From the NCBI RefSeq assembly GCF_020442045.1, contig NZ_JAGRLA010000163.1:1-42609 (forward strand): DNA of 42,609 nucleotides, read 5' to 3'. The translations under genes were made by a program, and so were the position numbers. This DNA is from Bauldia sp. GTDB taxonomy: Bacteria > Pseudomonadota > Alphaproteobacteria > Rhizobiales > Kaistiaceae. The notes beneath the pieces are model-generated. The model was not told the DNA's origin. It was given only the letters and a program-made list of their open reading frames with translations, and did not search any database. Below, one piece after another: positions 8,419-17,264 of this stretch (positions are counted from its first letter, which is position 1; every line of letters begins with the position of its first letter).

Positions 8419-9203
8419 AGGCGGGCCGTGTCGAAGGCATGGACGTCGCGGCAGAGCGCGACGAAGGCATCGGCCTGATGGTCGACCACGGCCTTGCCCT
8501 TGCCGGCCGTCGCGGCGGCGGCGTTGCCGACCGTGCCGTGAGCGCCAAGGTCCTGCGCCTTCCAGCCGAATTGTACCGGCCCGTGGGCGCGGAGATATTT
8601 GAATTCCTTGATGAAATCGAGTTGCGCCGAGCGGAAGTCGATGGCGTTTTCCATGCGCACCAGATCCGGCCGGAGATGGAGCATGATCGAGGTCTCGATG
8701 TCGCCGCCGTGGATGCCGTAGAGCGCCTCTTCGGCGCCGAGCACGCCTTCGGGATGGCCGAAGCGCGACCAGGCGGTCCCGACCACCAGCATGTCGTGGC
8801 GGACGCGGAGCTCGCGGGCGACGATATCGATCATCGGCACGTTGCCGCCATGGGAGTTGATGACGATCAGCTTCCTGACGCCGGCGCGATGGACGCTGTC
8901 ACCGAGATCAAGCCAGAATTTCGTCGCCGTCTCCCAGGTGGTGGTCAGCGTGCCCGGCGAGGATATGTGCTCGTTCGACTTGCCGACCGCCTGGACCGGC
9001 AGGAAGGTCACCGGCAGGTCGTCGGGCAGGAGCTCGATCGAGCGGGCGATCATGCCCTCGGCGATGGCGGTATCGGTGGCGACGGGCAGGTGCGGCCCGT
9101 GCTGCTCGATCGCCGCGACGGGCAGCACCGCGATCCAGCTTGCGGTATCGCCGTCGACGAAGTCGCGGGTGGTCATATCCTGCCAGTAGCGGGTGGGAAG
9201 CAT
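8406..9203 (-). CDS. creatininase-family amidohydrolase
   Basis: 265-residue member of the creatininase (creatinine amidohydrolase) family, metal-dependent enzymes that open cyclic amides or formamides. Likely metal ligands are visible: Glu33 and His35 in EQHGPHLP, Asp44 in ATDTA, His118 in NSHGGN and Glu170 in HGGDIETS. RYWQDMTTRDF near the N-terminus is also family-typical. The neighbours (deaminase-type amidohydrolases, importer, flavoproteins) suggest the substrate is a ring amide of an N-heterocycle rather than creatinine itself, which is inference. The ATG at 9203 lacks an obvious ribosome binding site. Confidence 0.87.
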   Translation of the reverse strand: MLPTRYWQDMTTRDFVDGDTASWIAVLPVAAIEQHGPHLPVATDTAIAEGMIARSIELLPDDLPVTFLPVQAVGKSNEHISSPGTLTTTWETATKFWLDLGDSVHRAGVRKLIVINSHGGNVPMIDIVARELRVRHDMLVVGTAWSRFGHPEGVLGAEEALYGIHGGDIETSIMLHLRPDLVRMENAIDFRSAQLDFIKEFKYLRAHGPVQFGWKAQDLGAHGTVGNAAAATAGKGKAVVDHQADAFVALCRDVHAFDTARLWKP

Positions 9204-9357
9204 GGGACAAAATGCCGATCAGTTCCGGATTCCAGGGATCATACAGACTTGGCCGGCGATGTCAGTCGCCATCGCCCGTGTCAGGCGGTCGCGGCCCGAC
9301 CGTCGGCGTCGCAGCCGGCGATACGGCCACCGCGACGCGCGGCGACCGGCCGGCGAG

Positions 9358-10701
9358 CTAGACCGTTTCGAGAAAGCGCCTTGCCGCCTCGCCATGCTCG
9401 GCGCGGAGCCGTTCGATATCGACTCCGGCCGGGCGGCTGTCCTCGACCTGCCAGTGTCCGGCGACCATGACGCGATCGGCGGTGTGGGCGCCGCAGAGCA
9501 CCAGCGCGGCGAGGGGGTCGCCGGCGCCGGAAAAGCGTAATTCGTCGAGGGTGTAGAAGGCGAGGTCGGCCTGGCGGCCCGCCTCGATGGCGCCGATATC
9601 GGCGCGGCCGAGGCAACGGGCCGAGCCCTCGCTGGCCCAGCGGAAGGCGTCGAAATGGCTGACCGAGGCGGCGTCGTAGGTCAGCCGGTTGATCATCAGT
9701 GCGTGGCGGAGGCTCTCCATCAGGTTCGAGTTGTCGTTCGAGGCCGAGCCGTCGACGCCCAGCCCGACCGGGCTGCCGGCCGCCTCGAGCTCCTTGGTCC
9801 GGCACTGGCCCGAGGCGAGGGTCATATTCGATGTCGGGCAATGGCAGACGCCGACATGGTGACGGCCAAGGCGCTTCACCTCGTCGTCATTGAAATGGAT
9901 GCCGTGGGCGAGCCAGACCCGTTCGCTCATCCAGCCGCATTCCTCGAGATAGTCGACCGGACGGCAGCTGAAATGCTCGAGGCAGTATTCGTTCTCGTCG
10001 TTGGTCTCGGCGAGATGGGTATGGAGGCGGCAGTCGAAGCGCTCGGCGAGGCCGACCGAATCGACCATCAGCCGCTTGCTGACGGTGAAGGGGGCGCAGG
10101 GGGCGAGGGCGACCTGCAGCATCGCGCCTTGGTCCGGGTCATGATACTTCGACAGCACCCGCTCGCAGTCGGCGAGGATGGTGTCCTCGTCCTGGACGAT
10201 GGTGTCGGGCGGCAGGCCGCCATCCTTTTCGGACAGGTTCATCGAGCCGCGGGTCAGCGTCATGCGGATGCCGAGCCGCCCGGCCTCCTCGGCCTGGATG
10301 TCCATCGCCGATTCGAGCCCGGCCGGGTAGAGGTAGTGGTGGTCGGAGACGCAGGTGCAGCCCGACATCAGCAATTCGGTCAGCGCCAGCCGTGTGGCGA
10401 GGCGGAAACCGTCCGGCGTGACGTTCCGCGCCCAGATCGGATAGAGCGCCTTCAGCCAGGGGAAGAGCTCCTTGTTGATCGCTTCCGGATGGGCGCGGGT
10501 CAGCGTCTGGAAGAAGTGGTGATGGGTGTTGATCAGGCCCGGAATGACGACATGACGGGAGGCGTCGAAGGTCTCGTCGACCGGCTTGCCGGGGCTCGCG
10601 CCCCTGCCGACGAGCTCGACGATCCGGCCGTTCTCGACCACCACGCCGCGCTCGGCGCCCGTCGCGAGGATGGCTATCGGGTCCTTGATCCACAGGCGCA
10701 T
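9358..10701 (-). CDS. 8-oxoguanine deaminase-type amidohydrolase (TRZ/ATZ family)
   Basis: 447-residue amidohydrolase-superfamily deaminase. Metal ligands are visible: His60 and His62 in NTHHHFF, a His in LHTHLAET, a His in WLAHGIHF and the catalytic Asp in GVDGSASND. The N-terminus MRLWIKDPIAILATGAERG and overall length match sequences I know as 8-oxoguanine deaminases, which convert 8-oxoguanine to urate and ammonia; related enzymes act on pterins or other aminopurines. The start at 10701 is chosen because GGAG lies 7 nt upstream; another in-frame ATG is 6 nt earlier, too close to that site. It is transcribed towards the creatininase-family gene. Confidence 0.85.
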   Translation of the reverse strand: MRLWIKDPIAILATGAERGVVVENGRIVELVGRGASPGKPVDETFDASRHVVIPGLINTHHHFFQTLTRAHPEAINKELFPWLKALYPIWARNVTPDGFRLATRLALTELLMSGCTCVSDHHYLYPAGLESAMDIQAEEAGRLGIRMTLTRGSMNLSEKDGGLPPDTIVQDEDTILADCERVLSKYHDPDQGAMLQVALAPCAPFTVSKRLMVDSVGLAERFDCRLHTHLAETNDENEYCLEHFSCRPVDYLEECGWMSERVWLAHGIHFNDDEVKRLGRHHVGVCHCPTSNMTLASGQCRTKELEAAGSPVGLGVDGSASNDNSNLMESLRHALMINRLTYDAASVSHFDAFRWASEGSARCLGRADIGAIEAGRQADLAFYTLDELRFSGAGDPLAALVLCGAHTADRVMVAGHWQVEDSRPAGVDIERLRAEHGEAARRFLETV

Positions 10702-10855
10702 GGGCATTCTCCGTTCATTGCGACAGACTTTCTCCGTTGACGCCGACGCCGACGGCGACCCGAACGAGCCATTCATCGCAGCGGGTATGGACGCGCGTCA
10801 TCACCCGGCGCGAGCCAGGTTACCGCGCGCGCGGCCGGCAGCCGACCGGCTGTCG

Positions 10856-11251
10856 TCAGCCATCGGCGGCTCCCGCGGCGACGACCTCGATCTCGACGAC
10901 GAATTCGGCGCGGGTGAAGCCACCGACGATCATCAGCGTCGAGGCGGGCGGCGGATCGGCGGTGTAGCGGTCGCGGACCGCCATATAGCCCTGCATGTGC
11001 TCGCGGGCCGTCACATAGGCGTTGATGCGAATGATATCGGCCATCGACAGGCCGGCTTCCGCGAGAATCGCCTTGATATTCTCGAAACAGCGCTCGGCCT
11101 GGCCTTCGACCGTGGCGGGAATCGTCTCGTCGGGATCGATGCCGAGTTGTCCCGAGCAGAAGACGAGCCGGCTGCCGGACGGGACCTCGACCGCATGGCT
11201 GTAACGGGCGAAAGGCGCGCGGATGGTCGTCGGCAGGATCGGCTTCAGCAT
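10856..11251 (-). CDS. RidA (YjgF/YER057c/UK114) family protein
   Basis: 131-residue trimeric Rid-fold protein. Visible: FCSGQLGID, QAERCFENIKAILAEAGLSMADIIRINAYVT and the C-terminal FVVEIEVVA strand. In E. coli RidA an Arg in V-A-R-L-P binds the imine carboxylate; the corresponding stretch here is IVGGFTRAEF with Gly at that place, so canonical 2-aminoacrylate deaminase activity is doubtful. Rid subfamilies without this Arg occur in nitrogen-heterocycle degradation clusters, which fits the neighbours. It is the first gene of the left arm, diverging from the importer. Confidence 0.9.
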   Translation of the reverse strand: MLKPILPTTIRAPFARYSHAVEVPSGSRLVFCSGQLGIDPDETIPATVEGQAERCFENIKAILAEAGLSMADIIRINAYVTAREHMQGYMAVRDRYTADPPPASTLMIVGGFTRAEFVVEIEVVAAGAADG

Positions 11252-11574
11252 GTCCGGACTCCAGTGCCGATACGCTACGTGTGTCCCGGCGATGGTGACA
11301 AGCGGGACGAGGACGACAATTTCGCCACCGCCGCCGCTTTCTTGTGCAGCGACCTTGCCCTAGATTGTCTGTCTTGGAAACGAATGCGGGTGAAAAACAC
11401 CGGTCTCAAGCATTTTGTCGGGCGCGGCAATGGCACGTGATTTGCGAGACCAGGCCTGTTCCGCCCGCGTTCGACCGGTGCCGCCGGCGGCCCGCACGCG
11501 AGTCGGTGGATTTCAGGAATTAGGCGTGGGCCGAGTCCTCGCGCCAGCAAAACGGGAAGCGGAGAACGACGGAC
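11252..11574. promoter_or_regulatory. divergent control region of the catabolic island (323 bp, no gene)
   Basis: This gap separates the starts of the two arms of the island, so promoters for both should lie here. It is locally less GC-rich around 11340-11420 (CCTAGATTGTC, GGTGAAAAACACC). A short inverted GGTCTC/GAGACC pair (about 11401 and 11446) is present but weak. I see no riboswitch that I recognise, no convincing -35/-10 pair and no ORF worth calling. Confidence 0.4.
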
Positions 11575-12591
11575 ATGACCATCCTGAAGACGACGGCCTT
11601 TTGCCTTCTGGCCGGGGCGGCGACGGTTCTTGCCGGCCAGGTCACGGCACAGGAACTTGACGAGGTATCCTTCGGCACCAATTGGCTCGCCGAGGGCGAG
11701 CATGGCGGCTTCTACCAGGCGGTGGCGGACGGCACCTACGAGAAATACGGCCTGAAGGTCACCATCGTTCAGGGTGGCCCGAGCGCCGCCAACCAGGCGC
11801 TGCTGATGGCCGACAAGATCGACTTCTACATGCAGGGCAACCTGATCGGCTCCTTCTCGGCGGTCGAGCAGGACATCCCGGTGGTCGAGGTGGCGGCGAT
11901 CTTCCAGAAGGATCCGCAGGTGCTGATCGCCCATCCCGATACGGGGGTGAAGACCTTCGCCGACCTTGCCAAGCTGCCGACCATCTTCATGGCCAAGGAC
12001 CTGTTCTCGACCGGCTTCCAGTGGATGAAGAAGGCCTATCCGGGCTTCAAGGACGAGCAGATCAAGCCCTATACCTACAATCCGGCGCCGTTCCTCGCCG
12101 ACAAGATGTCGGCGCAGCAGGGCTACATCACGTCCGAGCCCTATTCGGTCGAGACGCAGGGCGGCTTCAAGCCCGAGCTCTTCCTGCTCGCCGATGCCGG
12201 CTTCGACACGCCCTCGACGATGATCGAGGCCAAGGTCGACTATGTCGAGGCCAATCCCGACATCGTCCAGCGCTTCGTCGATGCCTCGATCATCGGCTGG
12301 TACACCTATCTCTACGGCGACAACACCGCCGCCAACGACCTGATCAAGAAAGACAATCCCGAGATGACCGACGGGCAGCTCGCTTTCACGCTCGAGAAGA
12401 TGAAGACCTTCGGTCTGGTCGATTCCGGCGCGGCGCAGGAAGGCGGCATCGGCTGCCTGTCGCTCGACCAGGTCAAGAGCTTCTTCGACAAAATGGTGGA
12501 TGCCGGCGTGGTCAAGGCCGATATCGACTATTCCAAGGTCGTGACCGACAAGTATGTGTGCAAGAAGGTCGGCATGGACATGAAGAAGTAG
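11575..12591 (+). CDS. ABC transporter substrate-binding protein, NMT1/THI5-like
   Basis: 338-residue periplasmic binding protein with a signal peptide (MTILKTTAFCLLAGAATVLAGQVTAQ). The NMT1/THI5 fold is indicated by SFGTNWLAEGEHGGFYQAVADGTYEKYGL and IVQGGPSAANQALLMADKIDF. Relatives (ThiY, RibY, SsuA, TauA) bind pyrimidine precursors, flavins or sulfonates. Two cysteines (GIGCLS and KYVCKK) near the C-terminus could form a disulfide. GGAG lies 10 nt before the ATG. With the ATPase and permease downstream it forms a complete importer, and the flanking deaminases suggest a pyrimidine- or purine-like ligand (inference). Confidence 0.9.
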   Translation: MTILKTTAFCLLAGAATVLAGQVTAQELDEVSFGTNWLAEGEHGGFYQAVADGTYEKYGLKVTIVQGGPSAANQALLMADKIDFYMQGNLIGSFSAVEQDIPVVEVAAIFQKDPQVLIAHPDTGVKTFADLAKLPTIFMAKDLFSTGFQWMKKAYPGFKDEQIKPYTYNPAPFLADKMSAQQGYITSEPYSVETQGGFKPELFLLADAGFDTPSTMIEAKVDYVEANPDIVQRFVDASIIGWYTYLYGDNTAANDLIKKDNPEMTDGQLAFTLEKMKTFGLVDSGAAQEGGIGCLSLDQVKSFFDKMVDAGVVKADIDYSKVVTDKYVCKKVGMDMKK

Positions 12592-12718
12592 TCGCGGGCG
12601 CCGCCGCTCGCCCGCCTCCCGCGCCGACCGGCGCACCCAACCAGCGAACGTCCGGCGTCCCGCCGGCCGTCTCGCGACCGACCGACGCCGGCTTCCTGGC
12701 GAAAAACGGAGCTCGTGC

Positions 12719-13546
12719 TTGAACACCGCTGCGATCGCAACCGCCCCCGACCCGACGACGGCTTCCCATGCTCCGCTGGTCTCGCTGCGCGGGGTGTCGA
12801 AGACCTTCTCGAATGGAACGGTGGCACTCCAGAACATGTCGCTCGACATTGGCGAGCGGGAATTCGTCAGCCTGCTTGGACCGTCCGGTTGCGGCAAGTC
12901 GACCGCCCTGCGGATCATCGCCGGGCTCGGCGACACGACCTCGGGAACGATCACCTGGCCGGGGGTCAGGGACGACACGACGGCCAAGTCGCGGCATGAG
13001 ATCGGCTTCGTCTTCCAGGAGCCGACGCTGATGCCCTGGGCGACCGTCTTCAACAATGTCTGGCTGCCGCTCCGGCTTCGCGGCGTGTCCAGATCGGCGG
13101 CGCGCGGCGACGTCATGGAAGCGCTCGGCATGGTCGGGCTCGAGAAATTCGCCGATTCCTATCCGCGGGAGCTGTCGGGCGGCATGAAGATGCGGGTCTC
13201 CATTGCCCGCGCCCTGATCACCAGGCCCAAGCTGCTGCTGATGGACGAGCCCTTCGCCGCCCTCGACGAGATCACCCGCTTCAAGCTCAACAACGACCTC
13301 CTGCACCTGTGGGAGAAATTCGGCTGGACGGTGATCTTCGTCACCCATTCGGTCTTCGAGTCGGTCTATCTGTCGAGCCGGATCGTGGTGATGGCGTCGC
13401 GTCCCGGGCGGGTCATCGACGAGCTCGCGATCGATGCGCCCTACCCGCGCGAGGAGGAATTCCGTACCTCCAGCATCTACAACGAATATTGCCGCAAGAC
13501 GTCCGACGCGCTGCATGCGGCAATGGAAGGCAGCGAGCACCGATGA
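12719..13546 (+). CDS. ABC transporter ATP-binding protein (SsuB/ThiZ/TauB type)
   Basis: 275-residue importer ATPase. Walker A is GPSGCGKST (54-62), the Q-loop is FVFQEPTLMPW, the signature starts LSGGMKMR at residue 152, Walker B is LLLMDEPFAALD, and the switch His is in VTHSVFES. QEPTLMPW and THSVxE are typical of the nitrate/sulfonate/taurine/pyrimidine importer group. The start is a TTG with GGAG 7 nt upstream; no ATG occurs near the domain start. Its stop overlaps the permease start by 4 bp. It lies 127 bp downstream of the binding-protein gene. Confidence 0.92.
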   Translation: MNTAAIATAPDPTTASHAPLVSLRGVSKTFSNGTVALQNMSLDIGEREFVSLLGPSGCGKSTALRIIAGLGDTTSGTITWPGVRDDTTAKSRHEIGFVFQEPTLMPWATVFNNVWLPLRLRGVSRSAARGDVMEALGMVGLEKFADSYPRELSGGMKMRVSIARALITRPKLLLMDEPFAALDEITRFKLNNDLLHLWEKFGWTVIFVTHSVFESVYLSSRIVVMASRPGRVIDELAIDAPYPREEEFRTSSIYNEYCRKTSDALHAAMEGSEHR

Positions 13547-14430
13547 CAGCGGTCGAGGCCGAAAAGCACGAGGGCGAGATGGCGCGGACGTCGGTGCAGG
13601 ATCTCTCGACCGACGAGGCGCCGCGTCCGGCGGAAGCCGGCAGCGCGACCGGTCGCTGGCTCCGCTTCCTGATACCCGTCCTGATGCTCGTCGGGCTGAT
13701 CGTTGTGTGGCAGGTCTATGTCATGGTCTACGACGTGCCTCATTACATCCTGCCGAGCCCGGTCAGGGTCGCGCAGGCGCTGGCTGCCGACTGGCCGGTC
13801 CTGCTCTCGGCGCTCTGGGTGACGTTGACCATCACCCTCAAGGCGCTCGTCATCGCCTTGGTCGGAGGCGTGGCGCTGGCGATTCTGATGGCGCAGTCGA
13901 AATGGATCGAGCTGGCCCTCTATCCCTATGCGGTGATCCTCCAGGTGACGCCGGTCGTGGCGATCGCGCCGCTGATCCTGATCTACACGCCAACCACCCA
14001 GGCCGCGATTCTGATCTGCGCCTGGATCGTCGCCTTCTTCCCGGTGCTGTCCAACACCACCCAGGGACTGCGCTCGACCGACCATAACCTGCTCAACCTC
14101 TTCGAGCTCTACCGGGCGAGCCGCTGGCAGACGCTGATCTTTCTCCAACTCCCCAATGCGCTGCCCTATTTCCTTGCCGGGCTGAGGATCGCCGGCGGCC
14201 TGGCGCTGATCGCCGCGGTGGTCGGCGAATTCGCGGCGGGCACCGCCGGGGCCGGATCCGGCCTCGCCTTCCGGCTGCTCGAGTCGCAATACCGTCTCAA
14301 CATCCCCCGCCTGTTCGGCGCCCTGATCCTGCTCTCTTTGACCGGCGTGCTGATCTTCGCGGCAACCAGCCTCGTATCGCATCTGCTCTTGCGGAAATGG
14401 CACGAGAGCGCCGTGCGGCGGGAGAATTGA
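13543..14430 (+). CDS. ABC transporter permease (SsuC/ThiX type)
   Basis: 295-residue inner-membrane permease with a hydrophilic N-terminal extension of about 38 residues, then about six TM helices. The cytoplasmic loop FELYRASRWQTLIFLQLPNALPYFLAGLRIAGGLALIAAVVGEF carries the EAA-like coupling motif typical of BPD_transp_1 permeases. The ATG overlaps the ATPase stop. The amidohydrolase follows after 4 bp, so uptake and first hydrolysis are co-expressed. Confidence 0.92.
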   Translation: MTAVEAEKHEGEMARTSVQDLSTDEAPRPAEAGSATGRWLRFLIPVLMLVGLIVVWQVYVMVYDVPHYILPSPVRVAQALAADWPVLLSALWVTLTITLKALVIALVGGVALAILMAQSKWIELALYPYAVILQVTPVVAIAPLILIYTPTTQAAILICAWIVAFFPVLSNTTQGLRSTDHNLLNLFELYRASRWQTLIFLQLPNALPYFLAGLRIAGGLALIAAVVGEFAAGTAGAGSGLAFRLLESQYRLNIPRLFGALILLSLTGVLIFAATSLVSHLLLRKWHESAVRREN

Positions 14431-14434
14431 GGCG

Positions 14435-15757
14435 ATGGACAAGGGCTTCGCGGCGCTGCCGGCGCATGGTCCGCGCCTTGTGCTGGCAAACGCGACGGTG
14501 CCGGGCATCTTCCTCGACAACCCGCCGGTACCGCCCGACGAAGAGGGGCTGGTTCGCGCCGATATTGTCGTCAACGAAAGCATCGTCGAACAGGTCATGC
14601 CGGCCGGCGGCGAGACCGGATTGCCGAGCTTCGACCTCGATCGCGGCATGGTCTGGCCGACCTTCGTCGACATGCATACCCATATCGACAAGGGCCATAT
14701 CTGGCCGCGGAAGCCAAATCCGGACGGGACTTTCGATTCGGCGCTTGCCGCGGTCGTCGAGGACCGTGAGGCCGAATGGACGGCCGGTGACGTCGAAAGG
14801 CGCATGGATTTCAGCCTGCGCGCCGCCTATGCACACGGCACGTCGCTGCTTCGCACCCACCTCGACTCGGCGCCGCCGCAACACCTGATATCCTGGCCGG
14901 TCTTCGCCGGGATGCGCGAACGCTGGGCGGGTCGGGTCGACCTGCAGGCGGTCTCCATCCTGCCCGTCGATCTCTTCCTCGACGCCGCCTTCGCCGACGA
15001 ACTTGTCGGCCTGGTCGCGGAATGCGGCGGCGTCCTCGGCGCGGTGACCTTCATGATGCCGGAGCTCGACGAGGCGCTGGACGTCATGATGCGCCGCGCC
15101 GCGGCGGCCGGACTCGACCTCGATTTCCACGTCGATGAATCCGCCGACCCGACCGCCCGGTCGCTGCGCCATATCGCCGACGCCGCCATCCGCAACGGCT
15201 TTCCGGGACGGATCGTCGCCGGCCATTGCTGCTCGCTGGCGGTGCAGCCGGCGGAGGAAGCGGACGCGACGATGGAACGCGTCGCCGAGGCCGGGATCGC
15301 CGTCGTATCGCTGCCGATGTGCAACATGTACCTGCAGGACCGGGGCGCCGGCCGGACGCCCCGCTGGCGCGGGGTGACCCTGATCCACGAATTGATGGCG
15401 CGGGACGTTCCCGTCGCCGTCGCCTCGGACAATACCCGCGATCCGTTCTATGCCTATGGCGACCTCGACATGCTGGAGGTGTTTCGCGAGGCGGTGCGGA
15501 TCATCCATCTCGACCACCCGATCGGCGCCTGGGCCGGCCTCGCCAGCCGGGTACCGGCCGGGATCATCGGCCGATCCGACCACGGGACGATCGGCGCCGG
15601 CCGGCTGGCCGACCTGGTGCTCTTCCGGGGGCGGTCCTGGACCGAGCTTCTCGCCCGGCCGCAGTCCGACCGGACCATTCTGCGCGCCGGGGCGGCGATC
15701 GACCGGACGCTCCCCGACTATCGCGAACTCGACGACCTGATGGGACTTTCGCAATGA
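14435..15757 (+). CDS. amidohydrolase family protein, cytosine deaminase-like
   Basis: 440-residue amidohydrolase resembling CodA. Likely metal and catalytic residues: His81 and His83 in MHTHIDKGH, His232 and Glu235 in FHVDES, His264 in GHCC and Asp332 in ASDNTRDPFYAYGD. This pattern matches the H-x-H ... H-x-x-E ... H ... D arrangement of cytosine deaminase, including the D-N-x-x-D-P-x-Y/F stretch. Enzymes of this branch deaminate or hydrolyse pyrimidines, isoguanine or related rings; the exact substrate is not readable. The gene is sandwiched between the importer permease and, with a 4-bp overlap, the second FAD oxidoreductase. Confidence 0.85.
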   Translation: MDKGFAALPAHGPRLVLANATVPGIFLDNPPVPPDEEGLVRADIVVNESIVEQVMPAGGETGLPSFDLDRGMVWPTFVDMHTHIDKGHIWPRKPNPDGTFDSALAAVVEDREAEWTAGDVERRMDFSLRAAYAHGTSLLRTHLDSAPPQHLISWPVFAGMRERWAGRVDLQAVSILPVDLFLDAAFADELVGLVAECGGVLGAVTFMMPELDEALDVMMRRAAAAGLDLDFHVDESADPTARSLRHIADAAIRNGFPGRIVAGHCCSLAVQPAEEADATMERVAEAGIAVVSLPMCNMYLQDRGAGRTPRWRGVTLIHELMARDVPVAVASDNTRDPFYAYGDLDMLEVFREAVRIIHLDHPIGAWAGLASRVPAGIIGRSDHGTIGAGRLADLVLFRGRSWTELLARPQSDRTILRAGAAIDRTLPDYRELDDLMGLSQ

Positions 15758-17160
15758 CGGACATCGCCGCACTGAAAGCCGATCTCGACGGTATCAAGAC
15801 CGAGGACAATCCGGCGATCGTCAAGCAGAAGAGCCGCGACTTCTTCTGGTATTCGCCGGTGCTGAAGCGTGAGCTCGACGACGTCACCGGCGACCTCATC
15901 GTCTCGCCGAAGAGCGAGGAGGAGGTGATCCGGGTCCTGAAGGCCTGTTACGCCGCGGGCGTTCCGGTCACGCCGCGCGGCTCGGGCACCGGCAATTACG
16001 GCCAGGCGATGCCGCTGTCGGGCGGCGTCGTGCTCAATCTCGCCGAAATGAACGCGGTGAAATCCGTGTCGCGGGGGCGCGTCGTTACCGAGCCGGGCGC
16101 GGTGATCGCCCATATCGACCGCGAGACCCGGAAAGGCCATCAGGAGCTCAGGCTGCATCCCTCCACCTACAATACCGCCTCGCTCGGCGGCTTCATCGCC
16201 GGCGGCTCGGGCGGTGTCGGCTCGATCAACTGGGGGGGGCTGCGCGACCTCGGCAACGTGCTGCGGCTGAGGATCGTGACCATGGAGGAGGAGCCGCGGG
16301 TGCTCGAGCTCGGCGGCTGGGACCTCCACAAGGTGATGCACGCCTACGGCACCAACGGCATCATCACCGAGGTCGAGGCGCCGCTCGATGTCGCCTATGA
16401 CTGGGTCGACGTGGTCGTCGGTTTCGACGACTACATGCGGGCCGTGAACTTCGCCAATCTCCTCGCCAATTCCGACGGCCTGCTCTTCAAGGAGATCGCC
16501 ACGGTCGCCGCTCCGGTGCCGCATGATTATTTCCTTCGCCACCAGAAATTCCTGCACAGGACGGACTCGGTCGTACTGCTGATGGTCGCGCCTCATGCGA
16601 TCGATCCCTTCCTGGCGCTGGCGGCCCGCGAGAAGGCCGAGATCCGTTATCGCTCCGACACGGCCACCGGGGAGGAGAAGAAGGGGCTGCCGCCGGTCTA
16701 CGAGCTGACCTGGAATCACACGACGCTGAGGGGGCTAAGGGTCGATCCGACGATCACCTATCTGCAGGTGCTCTATCCTTTCCCCGAGCATGTCGACAAG
16801 GTCGCCACGATGACCGGGATCCTCGGTGATGAGGTTCCCGGCCACCTCGAATTCATCCGCTTCGACGGCAATGTCGCCTGCGCCGGCCTGCCGATCGTGC
16901 GCTATACCAGCGACGAGCGTCTCGACGAGATCATGGCGATTCACGAGGACAATGGCTGCCCGATCTTCAATCCGCACCGCTACACCCTGGAGGAGGGCGG
17001 AATGAAGCAGACCGACGAGATCCAGCTCGCCTTCAAGCACGAGGCCGACCCGAAGGGACTGCTCAACCCCGGCAAGATGGTTGCCTGGGAGAACCCTGAT
17101 TTCGACTGGAAATCGAACAAGGTCTTCCTGTTTCCTGGCCTGCGCGCGGCGACGCGTTGA
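15754..17160 (+). CDS. FAD-linked oxidoreductase (FAD_binding_4/VAO type), paralogue 2
   Basis: 468-residue flavoprotein closely related to the product of 7039-8418. Shared blocks include KSRDFFW-SP-LK near residue 30, RGSGTGNYGQAMPL (FAD pyrophosphate loop), LHPSTYNTASLGGFIAGGSGG, HAYGTNGIITEVE, YELTWNHTTLRGL and the C-terminal ADPKGLLNPGKM. The start overlaps the amidohydrolase stop (ATGA). It probably oxidises an intermediate of the same pathway. It has a C-terminal tail of about 25 residues (WKSNKVFLFPGLRAATR region) absent from paralogue 1. Confidence 0.85.
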   Translation: MTDIAALKADLDGIKTEDNPAIVKQKSRDFFWYSPVLKRELDDVTGDLIVSPKSEEEVIRVLKACYAAGVPVTPRGSGTGNYGQAMPLSGGVVLNLAEMNAVKSVSRGRVVTEPGAVIAHIDRETRKGHQELRLHPSTYNTASLGGFIAGGSGGVGSINWGGLRDLGNVLRLRIVTMEEEPRVLELGGWDLHKVMHAYGTNGIITEVEAPLDVAYDWVDVVVGFDDYMRAVNFANLLANSDGLLFKEIATVAAPVPHDYFLRHQKFLHRTDSVVLLMVAPHAIDPFLALAAREKAEIRYRSDTATGEEKKGLPPVYELTWNHTTLRGLRVDPTITYLQVLYPFPEHVDKVATMTGILGDEVPGHLEFIRFDGNVACAGLPIVRYTSDERLDEIMAIHEDNGCPIFNPHRYTLEEGGMKQTDEIQLAFKHEADPKGLLNPGKMVAWENPDFDWKSNKVFLFPGLRAATR

Positions 17161-17204
17161 GCCGGCGAATGGACCACGCGCCGAGAGAAACCAGAGGGAT
17201 CGCG

Positions 17205-17264
17205 ATGGAAGCAAACGGAGACCGGGTGGCCTGGGCCGCCGTCATCGGTGAGGCCGGGCGATGA
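17205..17264 (+). CDS. possible 19-codon leader ORF
   Basis: A 19-residue ORF (MEANGDRVAWAAVIGEAGR) begins with ATG preceded by CAGAGGGA and ends with a TGA that overlaps the start of the flavodoxin-fold gene in the ATGA arrangement seen elsewhere in this window. I do not recognise the peptide. It may be a coupling or leader peptide, or chance. Confidence 0.3.
   Translation: MEANGDRVAWAAVIGEAGR

Noticed and set aside
11252..11574. TPP or purine riboswitch upstream of the NMT1-type importer
   Set aside because: The importer family made this plausible, but neither the conserved CUGAGA and ACCUG...GAUAAU-type TPP segments nor the purine-aptamer loops are visible in the 323 bp.
11275..13131. 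618-codon open frame on the minus strand
   Set aside because: It covers the substrate-binding protein and ATPase genes in antisense; those have a signal peptide and full Walker motifs.
14297..15772. 491-codon open frame on the minus strand
   Set aside because: Antisense to the cytosine-deaminase-like gene with all its metal ligands; the antisense product shows no recognisable domain.
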